The position numbers and the translations under genes are program-made. This document shows positions 1 to 7,678 of a stretch of DNA of 39,046 nt, piece by piece. The stretch comes from a virus. The notes under the pieces were generated by a model. The model did no database searches and had not been told where the DNA came from. It saw nothing but the letters and a program-made list of their open reading frames with translations. Every line of letters starts with the position of its first letter. The stretch's first letter is position 1. The stretch covers positions 1 through 39,046 of the IMG/VR virus record IMGVR_UViG_3300023179_000246; one strand, written 5' to 3'.

Positions 1-94
1 TCAAGGTGGCAAGGGGCGGGCATGACGCTTAGAGGCCCTAACGGCGAGGCGGCTATGCCTACCAGCGGGGGGCCACTGTTGCCTCCGCCGTCGT
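1..94. repeat. Terminal direct repeat, left copy (contig overlap)
   Basis: The first 94 bases recur at 38949-39043. The two copies differ by one G in a G-run near position 9 (this copy has one fewer). The reading frame ending at the right edge continues into the gene at 22-684 through this repeat, so the two ends most simply join into a circle or a circularly permuted molecule. The repeat is more likely an assembly overlap than a biological terminal repeat, because it sits inside a coding sequence. Confidence 0.85.
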
Positions 95-684
95 CTACGC
101 AGCCGGGGATGCCCGCGTCGGTCTTTAACCCAGCGAACGCAAATCCGTATCAACCTGTTACAGGGAAAGGCATGCTTGAAGCGGATGTCGCAGGTGCTAC
201 CGTAGCTGCTAAGAATAATGCGGAAGCGTTGGGCGAATTAAAACAACAATTAAGTAGTTTGCCGGTTCTAGAAGATACTGTTAATAAATTAAAAGACCTT
301 GGAAACAAAGCTACCTATACAATAGTTGGCCAAGGTATTGACATGGCTAGACGTCAATTTGGTGCAGAGCCGAGGGAAGGTTCCATTGCTAGAGAGGAAT
401 ATATGGCAACGGTAAAAAATCAAGTGCTGCCGCTATTAAGGCAAACATTTGGAGCGCAGTTTACTGCTAAGGAGGGTGAAAGTTTGCTAGATACGTTAGG
501 AAATCCAAATTTAGCACCGCAAGAAAAGTCTGCGGTTCTTGATAGTTTTATTGAGCAAAAAAAGAAAAACGTGATTGCAAAGGCCTCGGAATCTGGCATT
601 GACCCTAATTCTTTGGGAATTAATTTTGAAAGCAAAGCCGATCCGATTGAGGCAGAAATGCGTAAAAGGGGTTTGTTAAAATAA
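1..684 (+). CDS. C-terminal part of virion-associated protein split by the contig ends
   Basis: This is the 3' part of the gene that begins at 38368. A reading frame opens at ATG 22, but the same codons are present in the right-end copy, so that ATG is internal. Joined across the repeat, the protein is about 421 residues. This part is rich in Gly, Pro and Ala at first, then charged and helical (from about residue 45 of the visible part), with no recognised catalytic motif. It is followed by the next gene in a TAATG overlap at 682-686. Its position between tail-hub and tailspike genes suggests a virion or DNA-ejection protein, like the internal proteins of podoviruses. That role is inferred from position only. 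The one-base G deletion in the left copy would break the frame upstream of codon 22 and is probably a sequencing or assembly error. Confidence 0.75.
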   Translation, partial: SRWQGAGMTLRGPNGEAAMPTSGGPLLPPPSSTQPGMPASVFNPANANPYQPVTGKGMLEADVAGATVAAKNNAEALGELKQQLSSLPVLEDTVNKLKDLGNKATYTIVGQGIDMARRQFGAEPREGSIAREEYMATVKNQVLPLLRQTFGAQFTAKEGESLLDTLGNPNLAPQEKSAVLDSFIEQKKKNVIAKASESGIDPNSLGINFESKADPIEAEMRKRGLLK

Positions 685-1922
685 TGCAAAACGTGTCTGC
701 CCTTAATGATAATGATTTAAAGGCGCTTTATGAAAAGCGATTTTCTGATATTTCTGATGAAGGGCTTAAAGTTTTGCGTCCCGCAGGGAATAAACGGGGT
801 GTCTTATCGGACGTTGTTCAGTCTTTTGGTAGTGGTGTTTTGCGTGGGACAGGGGATTTACTTGAAAACGCTGGGGCGGGGCTGGCTGCCACATTAGACG
901 GACAAGACTACGGTAGTTATTTTAAGGGTTTTATGCAGCCTCGGCAAACACCTATAAACAATGCAATAGACTCAATAGTTGGGACTAGGTATGAGCCACA
1001 AACTGATGCAGGAACAGTAGCAAATTTTGCAGGTAGTTTAGTTGGGCCTGGTGAAATTACTGGACTAATGAAGGCCAGTAAGCCAGTTATAGGCTTTAGC
1101 CGTGGGTTATTGGGAATGGTTGAAAAGCCAAAAACGGCAGAAGAATTGCAGTCCTTATATACGTCCGGGCGGGAGGCATTGAAGAACATAGATGTAAGTG
1201 GCCAACAAATTCAAGAAGGATTATATAAACCACTCGCCGATGATGTTTTTGCGCCTGAAAAAGTTCAACGGTTTAGAAACACCCAGCTTCCGACATATAA
1301 ACAGCAAATGCAAAATTATGCGCTACAAGGCACTAAAGCTGACAAGCTGGAAGAATATCGAAAAGATTTAAGCAACCTTCCCAATCCATTAGCCCAACCA
1401 ATTCGCAAGGGTATAGATAATTTTTACGAAACCTTAACTCTTCCTACAGAATTTCGGCAGGCATACGGCATTCTTGCGCGCGGGCAAAGTTTGCGAGATG
1501 CAGTTGAGGGAGCTAACACTATTACAGCAAAGCAAGGCGCATTAAAGCGTTTTGCGGCAACGCAGCGCGGACTTAATCCTGGCGATAGGGAAGAATTGTT
1601 GAGGCTGGCAGAGCCAGGCCTAATGGGCCGTTTAGCACAAGGCGGAAGTTCTGGGCTGGGTTTTTTTACGGCTGGTGCGGGTGCAATGGGAAACGTGGGG
1701 GGCATGTTAGCTAGCTCTGCTGCTCGCACAGGGTTAAGAAGTTTAGCGGACGAGCTTGCGCTGCAGAGACTAAATAGAGCGATAGAGTTGGTTCAATCTG
1801 GTGGTAAGCCTCTTACTGCATCTGAAAAACTTGGGATGGGTTTTCGGGGTTTGCTTGGTGACGCAGTAGATAGTGGAGCTGGACTCTTGAAAGTGTCAAA
1901 AAAAAGGAAAGGGTTGTTATAA
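684..1922 (+). CDS. Putative virion/ejection protein (412 aa)
   Basis: The ATG overlaps the upstream stop (TAATG). The protein is mostly helical, with Gly/Ala-rich semi-hydrophobic stretches around residues 50-75 (GSGVLRGTGDLLENAGAGLA), 110-135 and 320-345, and a basic tail (SKKRKG). Such amphipathic, glycine-rich segments are common in podovirus ejection proteins that enter the host envelope with the DNA, but I recognise no specific family. The stop overlaps the tailspike ATG at 1922, so the three genes are likely translationally coupled. Confidence 0.7.
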   Translation: MQNVSALNDNDLKALYEKRFSDISDEGLKVLRPAGNKRGVLSDVVQSFGSGVLRGTGDLLENAGAGLAATLDGQDYGSYFKGFMQPRQTPINNAIDSIVGTRYEPQTDAGTVANFAGSLVGPGEITGLMKASKPVIGFSRGLLGMVEKPKTAEELQSLYTSGREALKNIDVSGQQIQEGLYKPLADDVFAPEKVQRFRNTQLPTYKQQMQNYALQGTKADKLEEYRKDLSNLPNPLAQPIRKGIDNFYETLTLPTEFRQAYGILARGQSLRDAVEGANTITAKQGALKRFAATQRGLNPGDREELLRLAEPGLMGRLAQGGSSGLGFFTAGAGAMGNVGGMLASSAARTGLRSLADELALQRLNRAIELVQSGGKPLTASEKLGMGFRGLLGDAVDSGAGLLKVSKKRKGLL

Positions 1923-4039
1923 TGAAGAAGTATTTGTTAGCGTTAGCGTTTGTAGGTTTGGCGGGTTTCGCAGGCGCTCAGGGAATTCAAAACTACAGTA
2001 GCAATGCGGCAAGCAATACAGCGGTTGCACCTTATGGCTGGCCTACTGGAATGAACCCTGCCGACGTCAAGTTATCTGCACGACAAATGATGGCAGACAC
2101 GCGCGCGTGGTATGACGATGCACAATGGATAGATGGGGGATATGGTGTTGGTTACGTTAGCCCTACTGGCTTTCAGCTTACAGGCAATAGAGTATCAATT
2201 TTTACTCCTAGTCGGCGGGTAAAAGCGTTGTTTGGTAGCACAAACATTTACGGAACGATTACTAGCAGCAGCTTTGGTGGCACCAGCACTACGGTTATCA
2301 TCGCGCCAGATAGCGGAACACTTAGCAGCACCCTAAGCCGGATATGGTATGGTGCAGTTAGTAGTCAAAATAGCGCGGTGGTGTCCTCTACTCTGGGAAT
2401 GGGTAGTATTGGCGCTTGCGTGGCGCCGCAGTGCTACGATGTTACTCATCCTATGTTTGGATTGGTTGGCAACGGCAGCACCGACAACTACCAAGCACTC
2501 ATTAGTCTTACAAACTTTGTGTCTCCAACTAACGGTGTTACCCCTACGGTTTACTTCCCTGCTGGCAACTACCTTGTAAGCAATACGGCGTTGAATGGAA
2601 CTAATAGGGCGTGGTGGGTATCAAATACCTTTAATGTGATGGCTGATTGGGGCGCTCGGCTTAGCGTGCCGGTGAGTGGAACACGGTATATTGAAGTATC
2701 GGGCACGTCGGCTGGAGCGATTAGAGGCGTTGTGTATCGGTTTCCGCTGGTTGATGGGGTGAACTCCACATCGCGGAATAACAGAGCGGGGATTATGCTA
2801 ATCGGCGTGAATGACTTTATTGTTGACACTCCGCGCGTGTATAGAACTAACGGGGGAGGAATGTTTGTTAATAATAGCGTAAGTGGAACAATTCTAAATT
2901 GTTACGCAAATGGAACATTGGCAGATGGTTGTTCGACGATTAATGGTAGCCAAGATATTACATGGATTAATCCGCGCGCATATTTGACGGGCGATGATGG
3001 TATTTCTATTGTTGGTTATGCTGGAACGGGTTTCCCAATTAATCGTAACATTTCGATAATAGGGGGATTGGTGAGTTATCCAAGCGCTAGCTGTGTGACT
3101 GTTGCTGGTGCTGTTGGGGTCAAATTTGATGTCATGTGTGATGGTGGTAACTCGTCAGGGGGTGCTGTAAGAATTTTGAGCGATGCGTTTTATAACACGT
3201 TTGGTAATAACGGCGTGGTGGGTAATGCTGTGGTTGTAAATTCTAAAAACGTAGGTTGTAGAATTGCTGGCGATGTATCGAATACAAGTTTATATTGCGA
3301 CATAAATGGAACTGCCGTAGGGCGTGGGTTTACGGTTGGAAACTTTGGTTCGGTCGGGCCGCTGCCAGAGAATATTACTGTTGGTGGAAGGGTTACTAAT
3401 GCAGGGGCTATTGGTTTGGATATTGTAGGTGCCCGAAATGTTTCCGTGAATGGTTTTTCAGCAGTTAGCAATACGTCAATAGGCATAAATGTTGGAAGCA
3501 CGTCTGTATCCGGAACTACTGAGGGAATTGTAATGAATGGCATTTATGCGTTAAATAATTCTGGCGTTGGAACGCAAGATAATATCTCGGTGCAAAGCGC
3601 GACTAATGTTATTTTGAACGGTGTTGTTAGCTTTGATACGCGCGCAGTGGCATTGATTGACGAGCCAGTAGATATTTTTAGCTCTACGAACGTAGTGGTA
3701 AATAACATGCTGGGGTTAAAGAGTGGAACATATCGGTATAGTCCGCGTGTGCAAAACACAGCAACAAACGTGATAAGCACGGCTGGCGGTATCGTTTATA
3801 GCACTACCTTTGACCCACCTAGTGTTGCTGCTGGCGGCTTAACGTCTACAACAGTGACTGTTACGGGGGCTGCAACTGGCGATAGTGTGGAGGTTGGGTT
3901 TACGCGTCCATTGCAGGGAATTGTGTTAACCGGCGAAGTGACAACCGCAAACACTCTCAATATTATCTTTTACAACCCAACAGCAAGCGCGATTGACTTA
4001 GCTTCGGGCACAGTTAAAGGAATGGTAAGGAAGCAATAG
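1922..4039 (+). CDS. Tailspike / tail fibre with right-handed beta-helix and N-terminal signal peptide
   Basis: This 705-residue protein begins with a textbook Sec signal peptide: K2-K3, a hydrophobic core to about residue 17, then AGA before Gln20. Residues ~160-225 resemble the N-terminal part of the pectate-lyase superfamily beta-helix found in tailspikes (YDVTHPMFGLVGNGSTDN, then TVYFPAGNYLV). The next ~400 residues are Gly/Asn/Val-rich repeats typical of a beta-helix. The last ~70 residues (TVTVTGAATGDSVEVGF onward) resemble a common C-terminal fibre domain. A cell-surface polysaccharide-binding or depolymerising role is inferred; I cannot name a catalytic pair. A signal peptide on a tailspike is odd, because tails assemble in the cytoplasm. 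It overlaps the previous gene by one base. Confidence 0.8.
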   Translation: MKKYLLALAFVGLAGFAGAQGIQNYSSNAASNTAVAPYGWPTGMNPADVKLSARQMMADTRAWYDDAQWIDGGYGVGYVSPTGFQLTGNRVSIFTPSRRVKALFGSTNIYGTITSSSFGGTSTTVIIAPDSGTLSSTLSRIWYGAVSSQNSAVVSSTLGMGSIGACVAPQCYDVTHPMFGLVGNGSTDNYQALISLTNFVSPTNGVTPTVYFPAGNYLVSNTALNGTNRAWWVSNTFNVMADWGARLSVPVSGTRYIEVSGTSAGAIRGVVYRFPLVDGVNSTSRNNRAGIMLIGVNDFIVDTPRVYRTNGGGMFVNNSVSGTILNCYANGTLADGCSTINGSQDITWINPRAYLTGDDGISIVGYAGTGFPINRNISIIGGLVSYPSASCVTVAGAVGVKFDVMCDGGNSSGGAVRILSDAFYNTFGNNGVVGNAVVVNSKNVGCRIAGDVSNTSLYCDINGTAVGRGFTVGNFGSVGPLPENITVGGRVTNAGAIGLDIVGARNVSVNGFSAVSNTSIGINVGSTSVSGTTEGIVMNGIYALNNSGVGTQDNISVQSATNVILNGVVSFDTRAVALIDEPVDIFSSTNVVVNNMLGLKSGTYRYSPRVQNTATNVISTAGGIVYSTTFDPPSVAAGGLTSTTVTVTGAATGDSVEVGFTRPLQGIVLTGEVTTANTLNIIFYNPTASAIDLASGTVKGMVRKQ

Positions 4040-4093
4040 ATTGTTGACGAAGATAAATTGGCAATTCATTATAGAGCATAGAAAGGGCATCTT

Positions 4094-4513
4094 ATGAATA
4101 AATACTTACTTACATTAGCTGGATTGCTTTTGGTGTTGGGTGTAAACGCCCAAACAGTTGGAACATACCGGACTGTGCGGGATAATTTTGGTAATACGGT
4201 GGCTGATAGCTACCAAGTGACCAATTACACTAATAACTATGTTCTTAACGCGCCAAATGCCTATGCTAGCGCTACGGTGCCAACCAGTCTTACGGTGGTT
4301 TATTTTGCAGCAAGTGCGGGCTGTGACTTTCGGGTGCGGCCTAACGGTATTGGCCCTGTGGTGAGTTCTAGCAATGTGACAAACGGCAGTGCGTGGATGC
4401 TTAATCCAGCCAAGGGCTTTGGAACCGTTGGGGTCACTTATTTTGGGTTACAAAGCGACAGTGCCAGCACAAATAATCCTTGTATTGTGACTATGACAGG
4501 CTACGGGAGATAA
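4094..4513 (+). CDS. Small secreted-type beta-rich protein in the fibre cluster
   Basis: This 139-residue protein begins with a signal peptide (N2-K3, hydrophobic core, then VNA before Gln20). The mature part is rich in Thr, Ser, Asn, Gly and aromatic residues and looks all-beta. One cysteine lies in SAGCDFRVRPNG and another in NPCIVTMTGYG, so a disulfide is possible after export. A ribosome site (GAAAGGGC) lies at 4081-4088, six bases before the ATG. It sits between the tailspike and another signal-peptide protein. The role is unknown; a fibre accessory or host-surface protein is possible. Confidence 0.7.
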   Translation: MNKYLLTLAGLLLVLGVNAQTVGTYRTVRDNFGNTVADSYQVTNYTNNYVLNAPNAYASATVPTSLTVVYFAASAGCDFRVRPNGIGPVVSSSNVTNGSAWMLNPAKGFGTVGVTYFGLQSDSASTNNPCIVTMTGYGR

Positions 4514-4516
4514 ATT

Positions 4517-5236
4517 ATGAAAATGTTTGCATTAGTTATAGGAGCATTGTGTTTAGCTGGAACAAGTATTGCCCAATCTCCCGGCGGTTTTTCGTATCGC
4601 AACTCTGTTGGTGCAAACAGTAGTTTTTTAGGCACAAACATTCAGGGCGTTGTAAAAACTCCTCCGTATAAAAGCGGCTATTCTTATCCTGCTTTAGCTT
4701 TTGAAAACACTGCGGGGACAGGTAGTAACGGCTATGTGTCCGGCACAATATATTACTCGCCGTTGCTGGTAAACAACCGCGTTACTATTACCAGTATCAC
4801 AACTCGCATTACCGTGCCTACCACAAGCGCCAGTATGGTCGTGGGGATTTATGCGGCTGACCAAGCAACCTCCTCTCCGACGACGCTTTTAACTACTAGT
4901 AATGTGCAGAATATCAACACAAACGCTTATATCACATTTACACTTAGCCCGAGCGTTACAGTGGAGCCTAACACAACGTACTACATTGGTGCTTTGGCTG
5001 ACGGAGGAACAACAATGCCTTCTATTTGGATAAATAACATTGCAAACTGTGTGTCGTTTTTTAGGGGACGTGTTGGAGGATTTACGCCCAGCCAGCTTTT
5101 GACTACGGGTGGTTGCGGTTTTATTGGAACCGGGGCTACGCTTTTAACTGGGTTGTCCAGCACCGTGCCTGTTAGCACATTGTCGCTTGCAAACGGCACC
5201 TTTGGAACGCCCGCGTTTACATTTCAGGTGCCGTAA
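4517..5236 (+). CDS. Fibre-like beta-sandwich protein with signal peptide
   Basis: This 239-residue protein begins with a signal peptide that ends SIA before Gln20. The segment around residues 95-165 (SMVVGIYAADQATSSPTTLL, then TVEPNTTYYIGALADGG) matches a beta-sandwich motif I know from phage fibre C-termini, where hydrophobic and Thr-rich strands alternate. It lies three bases after the previous stop and two bases before the next gene, so it belongs to the same transcript. Receptor or glycan binding is plausible. The signal peptide instead suggests export to the periplasm or cell surface. Confidence 0.7.
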   Translation: MKMFALVIGALCLAGTSIAQSPGGFSYRNSVGANSSFLGTNIQGVVKTPPYKSGYSYPALAFENTAGTGSNGYVSGTIYYSPLLVNNRVTITSITTRITVPTTSASMVVGIYAADQATSSPTTLLTTSNVQNINTNAYITFTLSPSVTVEPNTTYYIGALADGGTTMPSIWINNIANCVSFFRGRVGGFTPSQLLTTGGCGFIGTGATLLTGLSSTVPVSTLSLANGTFGTPAFTFQVP

Positions 5237-5238
5237 TT

Positions 5239-5508
5239 ATGGCGCGGATAACTAAACCGCTTTATACAGACCGTGATTACTTAGAAGCTCGGTTTGCTTC
5301 GTTGGAGAAGAAGTTGGATGTAATACATCAGGAGTTTTCCGAAAAGTTTGGCAATGTGGATAAACGCATTGATGTGGTAGAAAAAGACGTTAATGGGGCT
5401 AAGGTGTACGGCAAGGTAGCTTTGGGCGCAGCTACCACGCTAGGGGCGTTAATTACATGGATAGCCGATGTAGGTAGCAAGTTGGCTGAGTTATTGCCGC
5501 ATAAATAA
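5239..5508 (+). CDS. XhlA-like coiled-coil membrane protein (holin-associated?)
   Basis: This 89-residue protein has a coiled coil at residues ~12-52 (charged heptads, LEKKLDVIHQEFSEKFGNVDKRID) and one membrane segment at ~57-82, ending in a short basic tail. This layout resembles small XhlA-type haemolysin/holin-associated proteins, which sit in the inner membrane with a cytoplasmic coil. It follows the fibre gene by two bases and precedes the candidate endolysin, which fits a lysis cassette. The family call rests on architecture, so it could also be an unrelated coiled-coil membrane protein. Confidence 0.6.
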   Translation: MARITKPLYTDRDYLEARFASLEKKLDVIHQEFSEKFGNVDKRIDVVEKDVNGAKVYGKVALGAATTLGALITWIADVGSKLAELLPHK

Positions 5509-5596
5509 CACATTTGTTTCGTGGAACTTCAGACGGTAGACAGCCTTGATATGACAACACAATATATAGTGGGTAGCATCGTTACTTAAATACAAA

Positions 5597-5632
5597 TTGA
5601 CGACCTATTGTTTTATAACAATACTTTCAGCA
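5597..5632 (+). promoter_or_regulatory. Candidate promoter with an inverted repeat; leaderless transcript
   Basis: A -35 TTGACG (5597-5602) and a -10 AATACT (5620-5625) are 17 bases apart. A perfect inverted repeat ATTGTT-TTAT-AACAAT (5607-5622) fills the spacer and looks like an operator. The predicted start is about 5632, exactly at the ATG of the next gene. Confidence 0.45.
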
Positions 5633-6054
5633 TGAGAATTAAAGCAATCCTTCAGAGACGTGGAGAGAAGTATGGGGCATGCTTTGGCGAATTGAATATC
5701 CCGCAGCTAGGAGTGCGGCTTTATACGCTAGAAGATGCATGGAATGGCAACAAGGTTGGCGCTAGCTGCATTCCAACGGGCTTATACGCGGTTGTGCCTC
5801 ATGGATGGGATAAGGCAAGCAAGGTGACCAGAAAGCGCTGCTGGCGGCTTTTGGATGTGCCAAATCGCACGGCCATTCTTATTCATGCAGGCAATACGGT
5901 CGCGGACACCGAAGGGTGCGTGCTGGTAGGGACGAAGGCGCCTGTGATTGATGATGTGAACGGCACGGTGACCTTGCCGCAAAGCAAGGTGGCCATGGAT
6001 TTGCTGCGCGCTAAGATTGGTGAGCAAGGGTTTCAGCTGGAGGTGAAGTCATGA
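5632..6054 (+). CDS. DUF5675-like protein, candidate cell-wall/lysis gene
   Basis: The sequence matches the DUF5675 pattern as I know it: LYTLEDAWNGNKVGASCIPTG, then RLLDVPNRTAILIHAGN and a DTEGCVLVG motif (residues ~80-100). Members of this family are common in phage and prophage lysis regions; their activity is not established to my knowledge. I chose ATG 5632 (140 residues) over the in-frame TTG at 5608, because neither has a Shine-Dalgarno site and the promoter just upstream would give a transcript beginning at 5632. A strong terminator follows at 6083-6109. It is the best endolysin-like candidate in the window, since no classical lysozyme, amidase or transglycosylase was seen. Confidence 0.7.
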   Translation: MRIKAILQRRGEKYGACFGELNIPQLGVRLYTLEDAWNGNKVGASCIPTGLYAVVPHGWDKASKVTRKRCWRLLDVPNRTAILIHAGNTVADTEGCVLVGTKAPVIDDVNGTVTLPQSKVAMDLLRAKIGEQGFQLEVKS

Positions 6055-6082
6055 TAACGGGTTCCTCTTGCGGAAAAGATGG

Positions 6083-6109
6083 GGCTGGCCTGTTGGCTGG
6101 TCTTTTTTT
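6083..6109 (+). terminator. Rho-independent terminator after the DUF5675-like gene
   Basis: An 8-bp stem (GGCTGGCC / GGCTGGTC with G-U pairs), a TGTT loop and seven T residues form a classical terminator. A reading frame beginning at 6079 would run through it, which argues for the later start of the next gene. Confidence 0.85.
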
Positions 6110-6132
6110 GTAACAAAAAGAAAGTGAGGATA

Positions 6133-7158
6133 ATGGGAATAACACGAGCCTTAATTGACCAGAGAATAAAATTTACAAAAGACGTTCATTTTCACTACCA
6201 CAATAGGAAGAATAGCCTTTCACGCACGGCAGAAATCGTTGGCTGCACTCCAGGCGTAGTAAGGCACTGTTTGCAGCGGATACATCGCGCTGGTGGCATT
6301 GCAGCCATGATTAAGCGGTACGAGAGGCAAAAAAGTGATCTCTATAAGAAACCCGATACAGTGTTTGACGATGAGCTGAACGAGGCCATTAGAGCGCCAG
6401 AGGGAGATGATTATGGCAGGCATTTTATTGAGATGTTGCCAGAATGCGTGTTGCTTATCCCTGACTTACAGGCGCCCTATCAGTTGCCGGATGCTTTACA
6501 GTTTTTGAAGATGGTTGCCGATAAATACAAGCCGGACGCAGTGCTATGTATTGGCGATGAGGTGGATTTTAATTTTCTATCCTCTTACGACAAAGAGCCG
6601 TTGATTGACGAGCCGAAGCGGGAGTTAGAGCAGGCGCAGGAATTTATGGGCAAGCTGTTTAAGATGTTCCCAAAAGCGCATTCGCTTACCAGCAATCATG
6701 TCCACGGCAGGTTGCACGGTGCCCGTAAACAGGCGCGGTTGCTGCCGCAAATGCTTACCAAATGGGAGCAGTTGATTGGAGCGCCTAAGACGTGGGGATG
6801 GTATGAGGAAGTGCGGATGGGCGAGGTGCTGTTTAGGCACGGTGATAAGTGGCCTACGCTGACCATGACCCACCTTGCTCGTGCTATTCCTGACAAATAT
6901 GGGTGCCCGCTTAGTGTAGTTCACGGACATGTTCACAGCAAAATAGGGGTGCAAGCGATTATGCCCTATGGCGATGATGAATATTGGGCTGCTTATACGG
7001 GTTGCTTGATGAATCCACGCAGTAGAGCAGCAGATTACTGCAAAGCGATGAACTTAAAACTTGGCACTATCGTTATTAAACATGGGGTTGTTCATAAGGT
7101 GCCTTATCGTCGTGACCCTGTAACGATGGCATGGACACGCAGGCTGGAACGTGATTGA
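6133..7158 (+). CDS. Calcineurin-like metallophosphoesterase with N-terminal HTH-like region
   Basis: The ATG at 6133 follows a GTGAGGA ribosome site; the earlier ATG at 6079 lies in the terminator. In this 341-residue product, the metallophosphoesterase motifs are D111-L-Q-A-P (the family usually has DxH, so the metal-ligand His is Gln here), GDEVD (141-145), N188-H189, H236-G-D and GHVH (265-268). Residues ~5-60 look like a helix-turn-helix (SRTAEIVGCTPGVVRHCLQR). The substrate is unknown. Phage members of this superfamily include phosphatases and nucleases. It stands between the lysis terminator and a holin-like gene. Confidence 0.8.
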   Translation: MGITRALIDQRIKFTKDVHFHYHNRKNSLSRTAEIVGCTPGVVRHCLQRIHRAGGIAAMIKRYERQKSDLYKKPDTVFDDELNEAIRAPEGDDYGRHFIEMLPECVLLIPDLQAPYQLPDALQFLKMVADKYKPDAVLCIGDEVDFNFLSSYDKEPLIDEPKRELEQAQEFMGKLFKMFPKAHSLTSNHVHGRLHGARKQARLLPQMLTKWEQLIGAPKTWGWYEEVRMGEVLFRHGDKWPTLTMTHLARAIPDKYGCPLSVVHGHVHSKIGVQAIMPYGDDEYWAAYTGCLMNPRSRAADYCKAMNLKLGTIVIKHGVVHKVPYRRDPVTMAWTRRLERD

Positions 7159-7184
7159 ATTAAACTACAAGGGAGGGTGTGTTA

Positions 7185-7445
7185 ATGAATGCGATTATTT
7201 CGGTTATTCTGGCGGTATTGCCTGCATTGCGTGATTACTTCACAAAGAATAAGGGCCTTAACACCGTTTCTGGTGGTTTGCTTGGTGCATTTGGTGTGCT
7301 TGCTGCTCAAGCTCTACAAAATCAAGGCACGGTGGATGCGGTAGTGACCACGCTGCAAAACCAAGGCGAGCTTGGCGTTATTGTTGGTGGCGTGATTGTT
7401 GCCCTTCGCGTGTTTGTGGCTTACATGGACGCGAACAAGAAGTAG
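7185..7445 (+). CDS. Holin-like small membrane protein
   Basis: ATG 7185 lies eight bases after a GGGAGG site, so it is preferred over GTG 7179. The 86-residue product has hydrophobic segments at about 2-17, 28-45 and 63-79, and a short charged C-terminus (DANKK). Size and topology fit a phage holin, and the cassette position supports this, but no family signature was identified. Confidence 0.6.
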   Translation: MNAIISVILAVLPALRDYFTKNKGLNTVSGGLLGAFGVLAAQALQNQGTVDAVVTTLQNQGELGVIVGGVIVALRVFVAYMDANKK

Positions 7446-7454
7446 TACTGGGAC

Positions 7455-7655
7455 ATGGGAGATGTTGTGCGGTTCCCAAAGACGCCAAAGCAAGACTTGT
7501 ATATGTGCCCATTTATGGTTTGGGTGGTAGAGAAGGGAACAAAGCAGCAAGCGATTGATAGGGCTGCTGCGAAGCTGAATATGCTCTTGCCTTCCGACGA
7601 AGGGCTTTCGGTGGTAAGCATGGGCGCGGAGAAGCTGGAGACGCAAGAGGCTTAG
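7455..7655 (+). CDS. Hypothetical protein (66 aa)
   Basis: A short protein between the holin-like gene and the coupling protein, all on the same strand with 9- and 23-base gaps. It has a central aromatic segment (YMCPFMVWVVEKGTKQQAIDRAAAKLNMLL) and an acidic C-terminus. No family was recognised. The compact arrangement suggests it is real, possibly cotranscribed with the coupling protein. Confidence 0.5.
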   Translation: MGDVVRFPKTPKQDLYMCPFMVWVVEKGTKQQAIDRAAAKLNMLLPSDEGLSVVSMGAEKLETQEA

Positions 7656-7678
7656 CGGTTGGGTGGGGTGGGTGTAGT

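Noticed and set aside
6079-6132. In-frame ATG at 6079 as the start of the metallophosphoesterase
   Set aside because: It lies in a strong terminator hairpin; ATG 6133 has a good ribosome site.
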